Shown here piece by piece: positions 27,288 through 35,619 of a stretch of 64,000 nt of DNA (position 1 is its first letter; every line of letters starts with the position of its first letter). This stretch comes from Sphingomonas yunnanensis (GTDB lineage: Bacteria > Pseudomonadota > Alphaproteobacteria > Sphingomonadales > Sphingomonadaceae): contig NZ_JAIOKB010000007.1 of NCBI RefSeq assembly GCF_019898765.1, positions 62,001 to 126,000 on the forward strand, given 5' to 3'. The notes below the pieces were generated by a model. The model had not been told where the DNA came from. It did no database searches and was given only the letters and a program-made list of their open reading frames with translations. A program made the position numbers and the translations under genes.

Positions 27288-28064
27288 TCAGCGCCCGCTC
27301 CACTGCCCGGCACGTTTTTCGACGAACGCCGCCATCCCCTCTTTCTGGTCAGCGGTACCGAACAGAGCGTGGAACAGCCGGCGCTCGAACTGGACGCCCT
27401 GCGCCAGCGTCGTCTCGAACGCGGCGTTGACCATCTCCTTGTTCGCGATCGCGGCGAGCGGCGCCATCTCGGCGATCGTCGCGGCGGTGCGCAGCGCCTC
27501 GTCGAGCAGCTCGGCGGCGGGCACGACGCGGCTGACCAGCCCGGCACGCTCCGCCTCGTCGGCGTCGATCATCCGGCCGGTGAGCACCATCTCCATCGCC
27601 TTGGCCTTTCCGACCGCGCGCGCGAGCCGCTGCGAGCCGCCCATGCCGGGCGATACGCCGAGCTTGATCTCGGGCTGGCCGAACCTCGCCGTATCCGCCG
27701 CCAAGATGAAGTCGCACATCATCGCCAGCTCGCAGCCGCCCCCCAGCGCATAGCCCGCCACCGCCGCGATCAGCGGCTTGCGCGTGCGCGTCAGCTGCTC
27801 GTAGCCGGCGAAGAAATTGCCCGCGTACATGTCGGCGAAGCCCTGCGCCGCCATCTCCTTGATGTCGGCGCCGGCGGCGAAGGCGCGCTCGCTGCCGGTG
27901 AGAACGGCGCAGCGCTGCGCCGGATCGGCGTCATAGTCCGCGAGCGCGCGCAGCAGCTCGGCGAGCACCTGCGAGTTGAGCGCGTTGAGTGCCTTGGGAC
28001 GGTTGAGCGTCAGCAGCGTCACCGCGTCGCGTCGCTCGACCAGGATCGTCTCGTAATCGGCCAT
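27288..28064 (-). CDS. Enoyl-CoA hydratase (crotonase family)
   Basis: Hydrates a 2-enoyl-CoA; by context methacrylyl-CoA in valine breakdown, though short-chain enoyl-CoA hydratases are broad. The 258-residue product has the crotonase pattern: [13 protein letters not shown], oxyanion loop [27 protein letters not shown], and both catalytic glutamates, in GGGCELAMM and in [15 protein letters not shown]. The C-terminal [17 protein letters not shown] is typical. I begin at ATG 28064; the open frame continues 371 codons upstream only because it shadows the next gene. The hydrolase gene ends 11 bases before it. Confidence 0.94.
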   Translation of the reverse strand: MADYETILVERRDAVTLLTLNRPKALNALNSQVLAELLRALADYDADPAQRCAVLTGSERAFAAGADIKEMAAQGFADMYAGNFFAGYEQLTRTRKPLIAAVAGYALGGGCELAMMCDFILAADTARFGQPEIKLGVSPGMGGSQRLARAVGKAKAMEMVLTGRMIDADEAERAGLVSRVVPAAELLDEALRTAATIAEMAPLAAIANKEMVNAAFETTLAQGVQFERRLFHALFGTADQKEGMAAFVEKRAGQWSGR

Positions 28065-28075
28065 CAGTCGGTCCC

Positions 28076-29119
28076 TCAATCGTGCGGAGTCCAGGCCTCC
28101 GCCTCGGGCAGCGGGGCGAAGATCTGGTCGATGACATGGTCGCTGACGCCCTCGGGCGTGGCGGGTTCCCAGCGCGGCGCGTTGTCCTTGTCGACGATCA
28201 CCGCGCGCACGCCCTCGAGGAAGTCGTGGCGCTGCACCACGCGCGTGGCGACCGCATATTCCTGCCGCATCTCGTCGGCGAAGTCGGCCATGCCCGCGCC
28301 ATGCTTGAGCAGCTTGAGCGAGACCTTCATCGTCTGCGGCGACTTGGTGCGCAGCGTCGCCAGCGTGGCACGCGCGAAGTCGCCCGCGTCGGCCTCGAGC
28401 GCGGCGAACACCTCCTCGACCTCGTCCGAGGCGAACAGCCGGTCGATCGCCTCGCGCTGGTCGAGCAGGGCGGCGTGGCCGGGCGCGACATGCGCGGCGT
28501 CGAGCATCGCACGCAACTCGCCCGGACGTGCGGCGATGTCGCGCTTGAGCGCGTCGAGCCGAGCGCTCTCGACGTAGTGCGTCGCCAGCCCGAGCGCGTG
28601 GCACGCCGCGCCGTCGACGCGCGCGCCGGTGAGCGCGAGATACTGCCCGATCCGCCCCGGCAGGCGCGAGAGGTACCAGCCGCCGCCGACGTCGGGAAAC
28701 AGGCCGATGCCGGTCTCCGGCATCGCCAGCCTGGTATTCTCGGTGGCGACGCGGTAGCGGCACGGCTGCGACAGGCCGACGCCGCCGCCCATCGTCACCC
28801 CGTCCATGAACGCCACCACGTCCTTGGCGTAGGTGAACAGCCGGTGGTTCATCCGGTACTCGACGTGGAAGAAGGCACGCGCGGCGCTGCCGTCGCCCGC
28901 GCCGCTCGCGGCGAGCAGGCGGATGTCGCCGCCCGCGCAGAAGCCGCGGCCCGCGGCGTGGTCGATGGTAACGCAGCGGATCATATCGTCGCCGCGCCAG
29001 CACTCGAGCGAGTCGAGCACGGCGGCGCACATCTCGGCGGTGAGCGCGTGGAGCGCCTGCGGTCGATTGAGCCGCAGCTTGGCCACGCCGCCCTCGATCT
29101 CGGCGATGAGGTCGGTCAT
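28076..29119 (-). CDS. 3-hydroxyisobutyryl-CoA hydrolase
   Basis: Removes CoA from 3-hydroxyisobutyryl-CoA in valine catabolism. The 347-residue crotonase-fold protein is longer than a hydratase by its C-terminal domain and shows the HIBCH-like segments [54 protein letters not shown] and [12 protein letters not shown]. The catalytic Glu of the family is in MPETGIG. I use the ATG at 29119, preceded by GGGGAGGATCGC. It is followed at 11 bases by the hydratase gene, so the two are cotranscribed. Confidence 0.93.
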   Translation of the reverse strand: MTDLIAEIEGGVAKLRLNRPQALHALTAEMCAAVLDSLECWRGDDMIRCVTIDHAAGRGFCAGGDIRLLAASGAGDGSAARAFFHVEYRMNHRLFTYAKDVVAFMDGVTMGGGVGLSQPCRYRVATENTRLAMPETGIGLFPDVGGGWYLSRLPGRIGQYLALTGARVDGAACHALGLATHYVESARLDALKRDIAARPGELRAMLDAAHVAPGHAALLDQREAIDRLFASDEVEEVFAALEADAGDFARATLATLRTKSPQTMKVSLKLLKHGAGMADFADEMRQEYAVATRVVQRHDFLEGVRAVIVDKDNAPRWEPATPEGVSDHVIDQIFAPLPEAEAWTPHD

Positions 29120-29187
29120 GCGATCCTCCCCGACACTGCCAGGGCAATCGGACGTGACCGCATGGCGAACCCTGCACCGCACCACAC

Positions 29188-29285
29188 CGTCATCCCGGCC
29201 TTGAGCCGGGACCCATGCCTTGGCAAGCGTGACGATGGCAGCGTACGCGGCGCGATGGATCCCTGGTCAAGCCCGGGATGACGGC
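29188..29285. repeat. Family 2 paired palindrome inside the valine operon
   Basis: CGTCATCCCGGCCTTGAGCC then GGGACCCATGCC at the left, GGATCCCTGGTCAAGCCCGG then GATGACGG at the right. It lies between the isobutyryl-CoA dehydrogenase gene and the hydrolase gene. Confidence 0.75.
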
Positions 29286-29330
29286 GGAGCATGTGGCTAG
29301 CACCAGTACGCGAGATCTGGCCCACCTCCC

Positions 29331-30476
29331 TCACTGCCGGGTCAACTCGCGGCCGACGATCATGCGCATCACCTGGTTGGTCCCCTCGAGGATCGAGTGG
29401 ACACGCAGGTCGCGCCAGAAGCGCTCGATCGGATAGTCCTTGAGATAGCCGTAGCCACCGTGGAGCTGCAGCGCGCGGTCGACGATCGAGGAGCCATTGT
29501 CGGTCGCCAACCGCTTCGCCATCGCCGAGAAACGAGACTTGTCGGGCGCGTCCGCGGTCACCTTCGCGGCGGCGAGGTAGAGCAAGGCGCGCGCCGCCTC
29601 CAGGTCGGTCGCCATGTCGGCCAGCGTGAACTGCGTGTTCTGGAAATCGGCGATCGGCTGCCCGAACTGCTGGCGCTCGCGCGCATAGCGGATCGACTCG
29701 TCGAGGCAGCGCTGTGCGCCCCCGAGCGAGCAGGCGCCGATGTTGAGTCGGCCGCCGTCGAGTCCCGCCATCGCGATGCGGAACCCCTCGCCCTCCGCGC
29801 CGACCAGGTTGGCGGCGGGCACACGGCAATCCTCGAAGATCACCTGCGCGGTCGGCGATGCGTTCCAGCCCAGCTTGCGCTCGGGCGCGCCGAAGGACAG
29901 GCCGGGCGTGCCCTTCTCGACCACGATCGCGCTGATGCCGCGGCTCTTCTCCTCACCCGTCCGGACCATGCAGACGTACAAGTCGTTGTAGCCCGCGCCC
30001 GAGATGAACTGCTTGGTGCCGTTGAGCACGTAATCGTCGCCGTCGCGCCGCGCGCTGGTCTTCAGCGCTGCCGCGTCCGAGCCCGAGCCGGGCTCGGTGA
30101 GGCAGTAGCTGCCGATCGTCTCCATCGTGACGAGGCCGGGCAGGAAGCGGTCCTTGATCTCGGCGGAGCCGAAGCGATCGATCATCCACGCCACCATGTT
30201 GTGGATCGAGATGAACGCGCTGGTCGCGGGGCAGCCATAGGCCATCGCCTCCATCACCAGCGCCGCCTCGAGCCGCCCGAGCGCGATGCCGCCCGACGCC
30301 TCGCTGACGTAGATCGCGCCGAAGCCGAGCTCGCCCGCCGCCTTCCACACGTCGACGGGATAGTGATGCGTCTCGTCCCACTCGGCCGCGTGCGGGGTGA
30401 TGCGGTCGGCGGTGAAGCGGCGCGCGAGCTCCTGGATCTCGCGCTGGTCATCGGTGAGGTCGAACTGGTCGATCAT
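29331..30476 (-). CDS. Acyl-CoA dehydrogenase, probably isobutyryl-CoA dehydrogenase
   Basis: FAD enzyme that oxidises a short branched acyl-CoA; isobutyryl-CoA is inferred from its place in the valine block. The 381-residue product has the ACAD signatures YCLTEPGSGSDAAAL (FAD and substrate binding) and QLHGGYGYLKDYPIERFWRD, and the catalytic Glu in ILEGTNQVMR. Length is normal. The ATG at 30476 is chosen because the protein starts with the usual FDLTDDQREIQELARRF; longer starts add a non-conserved lead. The gene follows a small lipoprotein gene by 14 bases and is in line with mmsA. Confidence 0.93.
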   Translation of the reverse strand: MIDQFDLTDDQREIQELARRFTADRITPHAAEWDETHHYPVDVWKAAGELGFGAIYVSEASGGIALGRLEAALVMEAMAYGCPATSAFISIHNMVAWMIDRFGSAEIKDRFLPGLVTMETIGSYCLTEPGSGSDAAALKTSARRDGDDYVLNGTKQFISGAGYNDLYVCMVRTGEEKSRGISAIVVEKGTPGLSFGAPERKLGWNASPTAQVIFEDCRVPAANLVGAEGEGFRIAMAGLDGGRLNIGACSLGGAQRCLDESIRYARERQQFGQPIADFQNTQFTLADMATDLEAARALLYLAAAKVTADAPDKSRFSAMAKRLATDNGSSIVDRALQLHGGYGYLKDYPIERFWRDLRVHSILEGTNQVMRMIVGRELTRQ

Positions 30477-30490
30477 GTCCTGCCTTGCGG

Positions 30491-31006
30491 TCAGCAGCGC
30501 CGGTAGCGCTGGACGTTGGGTGCCTCGCTGCGGACGAGGATGGTGCCGCCCTGCTCGAGCGTGAAACGGTCGCGCCGCTCCCACGACGGACCGCCCGCGC
30601 CGTCGAAGCGGAGGTCCGCCACAACCTCATAGGGCGAGTGCTGCTCCAGCCGCTGCACGCGTGCCTTCGCCTCGTGGAAGCGGATCGTGTCGGCGTCGAC
30701 GCTGATCCGCCCGGTGGCGTCGGTGTTGGCGAGCAGGCAGTCGTCGTAGCTGACGCCCCAGTAACCGAGGAACTCGGTCGGGAAGGCGCGCGCTCGCGCC
30801 GCGGTCTCGGGCGGCGCGGCGATCGGCACCCCGGCGCGCGCGGTGGTGGCGACGCCGTTCTGCGCCGCTGCGCGCTCGATCGCGGCCTGCGCACGCGCCT
30901 CGTCCTCGGGCACCTCGTGGCGGTTATAGTCCGCCGTGTCGGGTGAGCACGCGGCGAGCATCGCCGCCAGCCCCACCGTCATCGCCATCCGTCCGCTTCG
31001 CCGCAT
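30491..31006 (-). CDS. Small lipoprotein of unknown function in the valine operon
   Basis: A 171-residue predicted lipoprotein. The signal is MRRSGRMAMTVGLAAMLAAC, with the lipobox Cys at residue 20. An acidic, Ala-rich helical segment follows (about 30-70), then a compact domain with LGYWGVSYDDCLLANTD, RISVDADTIRFHEAKARV and an aromatic, charged C-terminus ending YRRC. The pattern of a small extracellular beta domain is all I can see; I do not recognise the family. It starts 4 bases after the mmsA stop and ends 14 bases before the dehydrogenase, so it is certainly in that transcript, which is odd for cytoplasmic amino-acid breakdown. Confidence 0.82.
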   Translation of the reverse strand: MRRSGRMAMTVGLAAMLAACSPDTADYNRHEVPEDEARAQAAIERAAAQNGVATTARAGVPIAAPPETAARARAFPTEFLGYWGVSYDDCLLANTDATGRISVDADTIRFHEAKARVQRLEQHSPYEVVADLRFDGAGGPSWERRDRFTLEQGGTILVRSEAPNVQRYRRC

Positions 31007-31010
31007 CTCG

Positions 31011-32558
31011 TCACCCCATCGTCGGGATCACGAACGCGTCCTGCACGCGCGAGGGTCCACCGTCCTCGCTGCCGCCGGGGAGCGCGGAGCCGTCGGGCCA
31101 GCGCTGCGTCACTGTCTTGACCTTGGTCCAGAAGCGCACGCCCTCGGTGCCGTGCTGGTTAACGTCGCCGAAGGCGCTGCGTTTCCACCCGCCGAAGCTG
31201 TGATAGGCCACCGGCACCGGGATCGGCACGTTGATGCCGACCATGCCGACGTTGACTCGCGCGGCGAACTCGCGCGCGGCATGGCCGTTGCGCGTGAAGA
31301 TCGCGACGCCGTTGCCGTATTGATGCTCACTCGGCAGCCGCACCGCGGTCTCGAAGTCGGGCGCGCGAACGATCTGAAGCACCGGGCCGAAAATCTCCTC
31401 CTGGTAGGAGCGCATCTGCGGCGTGACGCGGTCGAGCAGCGTCGGGCCGACGAAGAAGCCCTGCTCATGGCCCTGGAGCGTGAAGTCGCGACCGTCGACG
31501 ACCAGCTCCGCGCCTTCCTCGACCGCGGTGCCGATCCACTCCTCGACGCGCTGCTTGTGCGCGGCGTTGACCACCGGCCCGTAATGCGCCTCGGGGTCGG
31601 TGGAGACGCCGACGCGCAGCGCGCGGATCGCCGGCACCAGCTTCTCGCGCAGGCGGTCGCCGGTCTGCTCGCCGACCGGCACCACGACGGGCAGCGCCAT
31701 GCAGCGCTCACCCGCCGAGCCGAAGGCGGCGCCGGCGAGATCGGCGACGACCTGATCCAGGTCGGCGTCTGGCATGACGATGCCGTGGTTCTTCGCGCCG
31801 CCCATCGCCTGGACGCGCTTGCCCGCCTCGACGCCGCGGCGATAGACGTAATGCGCGATGTCGGAGGAGCCGACGAAGCTCACTGCCGCGATCGCGGGAT
31901 GGTCGAGGATCGCGTCTACCATCTCCTTGTCGCCGTGGACGACCTGGAGGATGCCCTCGGGCGCGCCGGCCTCGAGCATCAGCTCGGCGAGTCGCACCGG
32001 CACGCTCGGGTCGCGCTCCGACGGCTTGAGCAGGAAGGCGTTGCCGCAGGCGATCGCGACGCCGAACATCCACATCGGGATCATCGCGGGGAAGTTGAAC
32101 GGCGTGATGCCCGCGCCGATGCCGAGCGGCTGGCGCATCGAATAGACGTCGATGCCCGGACCGGCACCCTGCGTATACTCGCCCTTGAGCACGTGCGGGA
32201 TACCGCAGGCGAACTCGATTACCTCGAGCCCGCGTTGGATGTCGCCCTTCGAGTCGGCGATCACCTTGCCGTGCTCGGACGAGAGCAGCCGCGCCAGCGA
32301 CTCCATCTCGCGCTCAACCAGCTCCTTGAAGCGGAACATCACGCGCGCGCGGCGCTGCGGATTCGTCGCGGCCCAGCCGGGCTGCGCCGCCTGCGCCGCC
32401 GTCACCGCACGATCGAGGTCGGCGGCGGTGCCGAGCGCCACACGCGCCTGCACCTGGCCGGTGTTGGGGTCATAGACGTCCCCGCTCCGCACCTGATCCC
32501 GGGCAGCGCCACCGCCGGACGCGACCGCGTCGGCGATGTGATGGTCGATGGTGCGCAT
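31011..32558 (-). CDS. mmsA: Methylmalonate-semialdehyde dehydrogenase (CoA-acylating)
   Basis: Converts methylmalonate semialdehyde to propionyl-CoA with NAD and CoA, the last step of the valine route; it also acts on malonate semialdehyde in inositol or beta-alanine pathways. The 515-residue ALDH-fold protein has the catalytic cysteine in GSAGERCMAL, the ITPFNFPAMIPMWM segment that marks the MmsA subfamily, and NVGMVGINVPIPVPVAYHSFGG near the end. The start at 32558 follows TAGAGGAGAGGCG; the longer open frame is antisense to the LysR gene. A divergent LysR gene lies 81 bases away with an inverted repeat between them. Confidence 0.96.
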   Translation of the reverse strand: MRTIDHHIADAVASGGGAARDQVRSGDVYDPNTGQVQARVALGTAADLDRAVTAAQAAQPGWAATNPQRRARVMFRFKELVEREMESLARLLSSEHGKVIADSKGDIQRGLEVIEFACGIPHVLKGEYTQGAGPGIDVYSMRQPLGIGAGITPFNFPAMIPMWMFGVAIACGNAFLLKPSERDPSVPVRLAELMLEAGAPEGILQVVHGDKEMVDAILDHPAIAAVSFVGSSDIAHYVYRRGVEAGKRVQAMGGAKNHGIVMPDADLDQVVADLAGAAFGSAGERCMALPVVVPVGEQTGDRLREKLVPAIRALRVGVSTDPEAHYGPVVNAAHKQRVEEWIGTAVEEGAELVVDGRDFTLQGHEQGFFVGPTLLDRVTPQMRSYQEEIFGPVLQIVRAPDFETAVRLPSEHQYGNGVAIFTRNGHAAREFAARVNVGMVGINVPIPVPVAYHSFGGWKRSAFGDVNQHGTEGVRFWTKVKTVTQRWPDGSALPGGSEDGGPSRVQDAFVIPTMG

Positions 32559-32601
32559 CGCCTCTCCTCTATCTGTTGGCCCCGCTGTGCGGCGCGGCGC
32601 A

Positions 32602-32628
32602 GTTGCAGGCAAGCAGCAATTCTGCAAC
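32602..32628. promoter_or_regulatory. LysR-type operator between mmsA and the LysR gene
   Basis: GTTGCAG (32602-32608) and CTGCAAC (32622-32628) form a perfect 7+7 inverted repeat with a 13-base spacer, centred in the 81-base divergent promoter region. This is the classic layout of a LysR recognition site. Binding and effect are inference. Confidence 0.65.
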
Positions 32629-32639
32629 CGCAGCCTGCG

Positions 32640-33551
32640 ATGATGCAGCCAATCGCCTGGAACGACCTGCAGGATTTCCTCGCGGTGGCGCGCACCGGTC
32701 AGATCGCTCGCGCCGCCGCGCTGCTCAGCGTCGACGCCACGACGGTCGGCCGTCGGCTGCGCCGGCTCGAGGCGCGGCTGGGGCGAACGCTGTTCGAGCA
32801 GACCCGCGAGGGGCAAATGCTGACCGAGGCGGGCGAGTCGCTGCTCGCGCAGGTCGAGCAGATGGCGAGCGCGGCGGAACGGATCGGCGAGGGTGCCGAC
32901 CCGCCCGGCGCGCTCACCGGTACGCTGCGGGTGAGCGTGTCCGAAGGATTCGGCGTCTGGCTGGTGGCGCAGCACCTCGACTCGTTCGCGGCGGCGCATC
33001 CGGCGCTGACGATCGATCTGGTGGCGAACTCAGGCTTCCTGAGCCCCTCGCGGCGCGAGGCCGACGTGGCCGTGCTGCTCGCGCGCCCGCGCCACGGCCC
33101 CGTGGTGGCGAGCAAGCTCTCCGACTATGCGCTGCACCTCTATGCGGCGCGCGCGCTGGTCGAGCGCGACGGCATGCCGACGCGGGAGACCTTGGGAAAA
33201 CGCCATCGGCTGGTCGGCTATATCCCCGATCTGTTGTACGCGCCCGAGTTGCGATACCTCCACGAGATCGATTCGGCGCTGGCGCCGACGTTGCGCAGTT
33301 CGAGCATCAACGCGCAGGCCCGGCTGATCGCGGCGGGCGCCGGTGTGGGCGTTCTGCCACACTTCATCGGTGGCCACGATGAGTCGCTGCTGCGCGTGAT
33401 CCCTGATGTGGCGGTCACGCGCGGCTTCTGGCTGGTCACACACCGTGACACACGACAGTTGCGGCGAGTCCGCGCGTTCCGCCAATGGTTAACACAATTG
33501 ATCGATCAGCAGCGTGATCGACTGCTGCCCGCTTGCAACACTGTCCCATGA
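32640..33551 (+). CDS. LysR-family transcriptional regulator, divergent to mmsA
   Basis: A 303-residue LysR-type regulator. The winged-helix domain occupies about residues 1-65 with the recognition helix in ARAAALLSVDATTVGRRLRRLE, followed by the linker helix and an effector-binding domain from about residue 95 (GTLRVSVSEGFGVWLVAQHL, then ISINAQARLIAAGAGVGVLPHF-like motif). Two adjacent ATGs (32640, 32643) begin it; the open frame further upstream overlaps mmsA. Because it is transcribed away from mmsA and shares its control region, it most likely regulates the valine operon (inference). The ligand is unknown. Confidence 0.93.
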   Translation: MMQPIAWNDLQDFLAVARTGQIARAAALLSVDATTVGRRLRRLEARLGRTLFEQTREGQMLTEAGESLLAQVEQMASAAERIGEGADPPGALTGTLRVSVSEGFGVWLVAQHLDSFAAAHPALTIDLVANSGFLSPSRREADVAVLLARPRHGPVVASKLSDYALHLYAARALVERDGMPTRETLGKRHRLVGYIPDLLYAPELRYLHEIDSALAPTLRSSSINAQARLIAAGAGVGVLPHFIGGHDESLLRVIPDVAVTRGFWLVTHRDTRQLRRVRAFRQWLTQLIDQQRDRLLPACNTVP

Positions 33552-33663
33552 TAAGGTCTTAACACAGGACATTTTTCTGGACTCATGCGGCTGCATTCGT
33601 AGAGAGGGAGCATCGCGCTTCCTTAACCGTTGGTCGGTTCGGAAACAGGGATAGGTCTCATCG

Positions 33664-34344
33664 ATGATTAGCGTGCGTCGACCGCTCACTGTGCTGTGGC
33701 ACCTCACGATCGCCCGCGTGGCGATCGGCGGACTGGTCGGCGTGGCCGCGGTCGGCAGCTATGGTGCGCTGGGCGGCACGATCGGCGGCCTCGGTATCGC
33801 CGAGGCGTCCGCCAAGGTCGCGCGCCTGATCGACCTGCCCGATCCCTCCGCGATCCTCGGCGCCCGCTCGCCCGGCGGCCGGGAGGCCGGCGCGATGTTC
33901 ACCACCAAGCCCGCCAAGCAGCGGCTGGCCGCGCGGCCGCGCGTGCCGGTGCCCGGCGCGCCGCGCGAGCGCGTGCTGAGCGCCGTGCGCGAGCGGCCGA
34001 GCATCGGTTGGGCTCCCCCCTATGTCGAGCTGCCCGAGACGCCGCTCGCCTTCGGTCCCGGCATACCCGTCGGCGACGTGCCGCTCACCCCGGCCGCGCT
34101 CGGTCCGCTGCCGCCGGGCGGCGGCTTCACCCCGACGACCCCGTTCATCCCGGGTGGCGGCGGCGGTGGCACCGGCGGCGGTGGCGGAGGCGGCGGTGGC
34201 GGAGGCGGCGACGAGGTCGTGCCGCCGCCCGCGGTGCCCGAGCCGGCGACCTGGGCGACGATGATCCTCGGCTTTTTGATGGTCGGCGGCGCGCTGCGTC
34301 GCGTCGCGCGCCGCCGCGTGGCGGAGGTCGACGCGGCCGCATGA
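33664..34344 (+). CDS. PEPxxWA-CTERM protein with poly-Gly linker
   Basis: A 226-residue exported protein predicted to be processed by an exosortase. It has an N-terminal hydrophobic segment (about residues 14-36) after a basic start, a Pro/Arg-rich middle, a near-uninterrupted glycine tract (164-182), and a C-terminal sorting tripartite: PEPATWA (192-198), the helix TMILGFLMVGGAL, and basic RRVARRR. The exosortase and EpsI genes at 47346-48942 are the likely machinery. No enzymatic domain is recognised. Its stop overlaps the L,D-transpeptidase start by 4 bases (ATGA), so the two are coupled. The glycine tract is unusual for this family and may act as a spacer between the envelope and the exposed part. 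Confidence 0.88.
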   Translation: MISVRRPLTVLWHLTIARVAIGGLVGVAAVGSYGALGGTIGGLGIAEASAKVARLIDLPDPSAILGARSPGGREAGAMFTTKPAKQRLAARPRVPVPGAPRERVLSAVRERPSIGWAPPYVELPETPLAFGPGIPVGDVPLTPAALGPLPPGGGFTPTTPFIPGGGGGGTGGGGGGGGGGGGDEVVPPPAVPEPATWATMILGFLMVGGALRRVARRRVAEVDAAA

Positions 34345-34970
34345 GCCGGCTCGCCGGCGGAGCGGTCGCGCTCGCCGCGGCCGGCGTCGGCGCGCTCGGC
34401 ATGGCGTGGTGGAGTCGCCCCGCGCCGCCCCGCGTCTCCGCTCCGGTCGTGTCGACCGTGCCGGCCACCACGGTCGGCAGCTATGGCACGCGGGTGAGCT
34501 ACCCCGCCGGGCGTGAACCGTCGCTGCCGGCGTCGAACGCCGCGCCCCTGCTGGTGCACAGCCTCCTTCGCGTCGACCGGCCGATGCACTTCGGCGACTA
34601 TGTCTGGAACGAGAGCGGCGTACCCGCCGAGGGCGACACGCGCATCCGCGTCGATCTGTCGCGCCAGCTCATGTCGGTGTTCCGCGGCGGGCACGAGATC
34701 GGCACGGCGGTGATCCTCTATGGCACCGACCACAAGCCGACCCCGACGGGCACCTTCCCGATACTGGCGCGGGCACGGCTTCACCAGTCGACGCTGTACG
34801 ACGCCGAGATGCCCTACATGCTGCGGCTCACCAACGACGGCGTTGCGATCCACGCCAGCGCGGTGCGGCGCGGCTACGCGACGCACGGCTGCGTCGGCAT
34901 TCCCGAGGATTTCGCGCGCCGCGTCTTCGCCGCTAGCGCGCGCGGCGACCTGGTGACGATCACCGCGTAA
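34341..34970 (+). CDS. L,D-transpeptidase (YkuD domain)
   Basis: A 209-residue envelope enzyme that would form 3-3 peptidoglycan cross-links or attach proteins to peptidoglycan. It has an N-terminal membrane anchor (about residues 5-24) and a YkuD domain from about 100: RIRVDLSRQLMSVFRGGHEI, TPTGTFPI, and the active-site motif HASAVRRGYATHGC with His171, His182 and Cys184. The first motif position is HA instead of the usual HG and the residue before HGC is Thr, a common variant. The ATG at 34341 overlaps the stop of the PEP-CTERM gene, a coupling that suggests the two act together. The catalytic residues are intact. Confidence 0.92.
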   Translation: MSRLAGGAVALAAAGVGALGMAWWSRPAPPRVSAPVVSTVPATTVGSYGTRVSYPAGREPSLPASNAAPLLVHSLLRVDRPMHFGDYVWNESGVPAEGDTRIRVDLSRQLMSVFRGGHEIGTAVILYGTDHKPTPTGTFPILARARLHQSTLYDAEMPYMLRLTNDGVAIHASAVRRGYATHGCVGIPEDFARRVFAASARGDLVTITA

Positions 34971-35069
34971 ACATAGCTTACCCGCCGTTAACTTTTTTTG
35001 ACGACCGCTTGGCAACTCGGCAGCCGTTAGACCGCTCTCCTGGATCAAGTATCAGGAAGGGTTCCGGAC

Positions 35070-35597
35070 ATGCCGCGCGCCCACGCGCCCCGTCGGCTGA
35101 TCGCCGCTTTGGTCGCGATGTTGGCTGCCCCGCTGCTGAGCGGCGCGGCGAGCTTCTCGCAGACCTTCGACGCGCGCGTGCTCGCGGCGCACAATTACGA
35201 GCGCGCCTCGGCCGGCCTCGCGCCGATGCGTTGGAACCGCGAGCTCGTGCAGTCGGCGCAGCGCTGGGCCGACTATCTCGCCAGCACCGGTCGCTTCGAG
35301 CACGCGCCCGAGCGCCACTATGATCCCGAGGGCGAGAACCTCTGGGCCGGCACGCGCGGCTATTTCACCCCAGAGGCGATGGTCAACGGCTGGATCCGCG
35401 AGAAGCGCTACTTCCGCCCCGGCGTGTTCCCGTACAACAGCGTGACCGGCAGCGTGGAAGATGTCGGCCATTATACGCAGCTGATGTGGCACGACACCGA
35501 CGAGGTCGGCTGCGCGGTCGCGCGCGGGCGCGAGGAGGACGTGCTGGTGTGCCGCTACAAGAACGCGGGCAATTACCTCGGCGAGCGGCCCTTCTGA
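35070..35597 (+). CDS. CAP-domain (SCP/PR1-like) secreted protein
   Basis: A 175-residue protein with a signal peptide (ending near SGAASFS) and a CAP fold: HNYERASAGLAPMRWN (first signature), GENLWAGT, and the HYTQLMWHDTDEVGCAVA block. The His and Glu residues of the CAP cavity (HNYER, GENLW, HYTQ) are present. Bacterial CAP proteins are mostly uncharacterised; some bind lipids or polysaccharide, or have been linked to peptidoglycan or spore functions. A 99-base gap separates it from the L,D-transpeptidase gene, and a shared envelope role is possible but not shown. GGAAGGGTTCCGGAC before the ATG gives a good ribosome binding site. Confidence 0.93.
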   Translation: MPRAHAPRRLIAALVAMLAAPLLSGAASFSQTFDARVLAAHNYERASAGLAPMRWNRELVQSAQRWADYLASTGRFEHAPERHYDPEGENLWAGTRGYFTPEAMVNGWIREKRYFRPGVFPYNSVTGSVEDVGHYTQLMWHDTDEVGCAVARGREEDVLVCRYKNAGNYLGERPF

Positions 35598-35619
35598 GGC
35601 GCCGGGGTGGCCCGCCCCC

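Noticed and set aside
30936-32639. Long plus-strand extension before the LysR gene, merging it with sequence antisense to mmsA
   Set aside because: The LysR helix-turn-helix begins right after the ATGs at 32640/32643; the extension is antisense to mmsA and has no domain.
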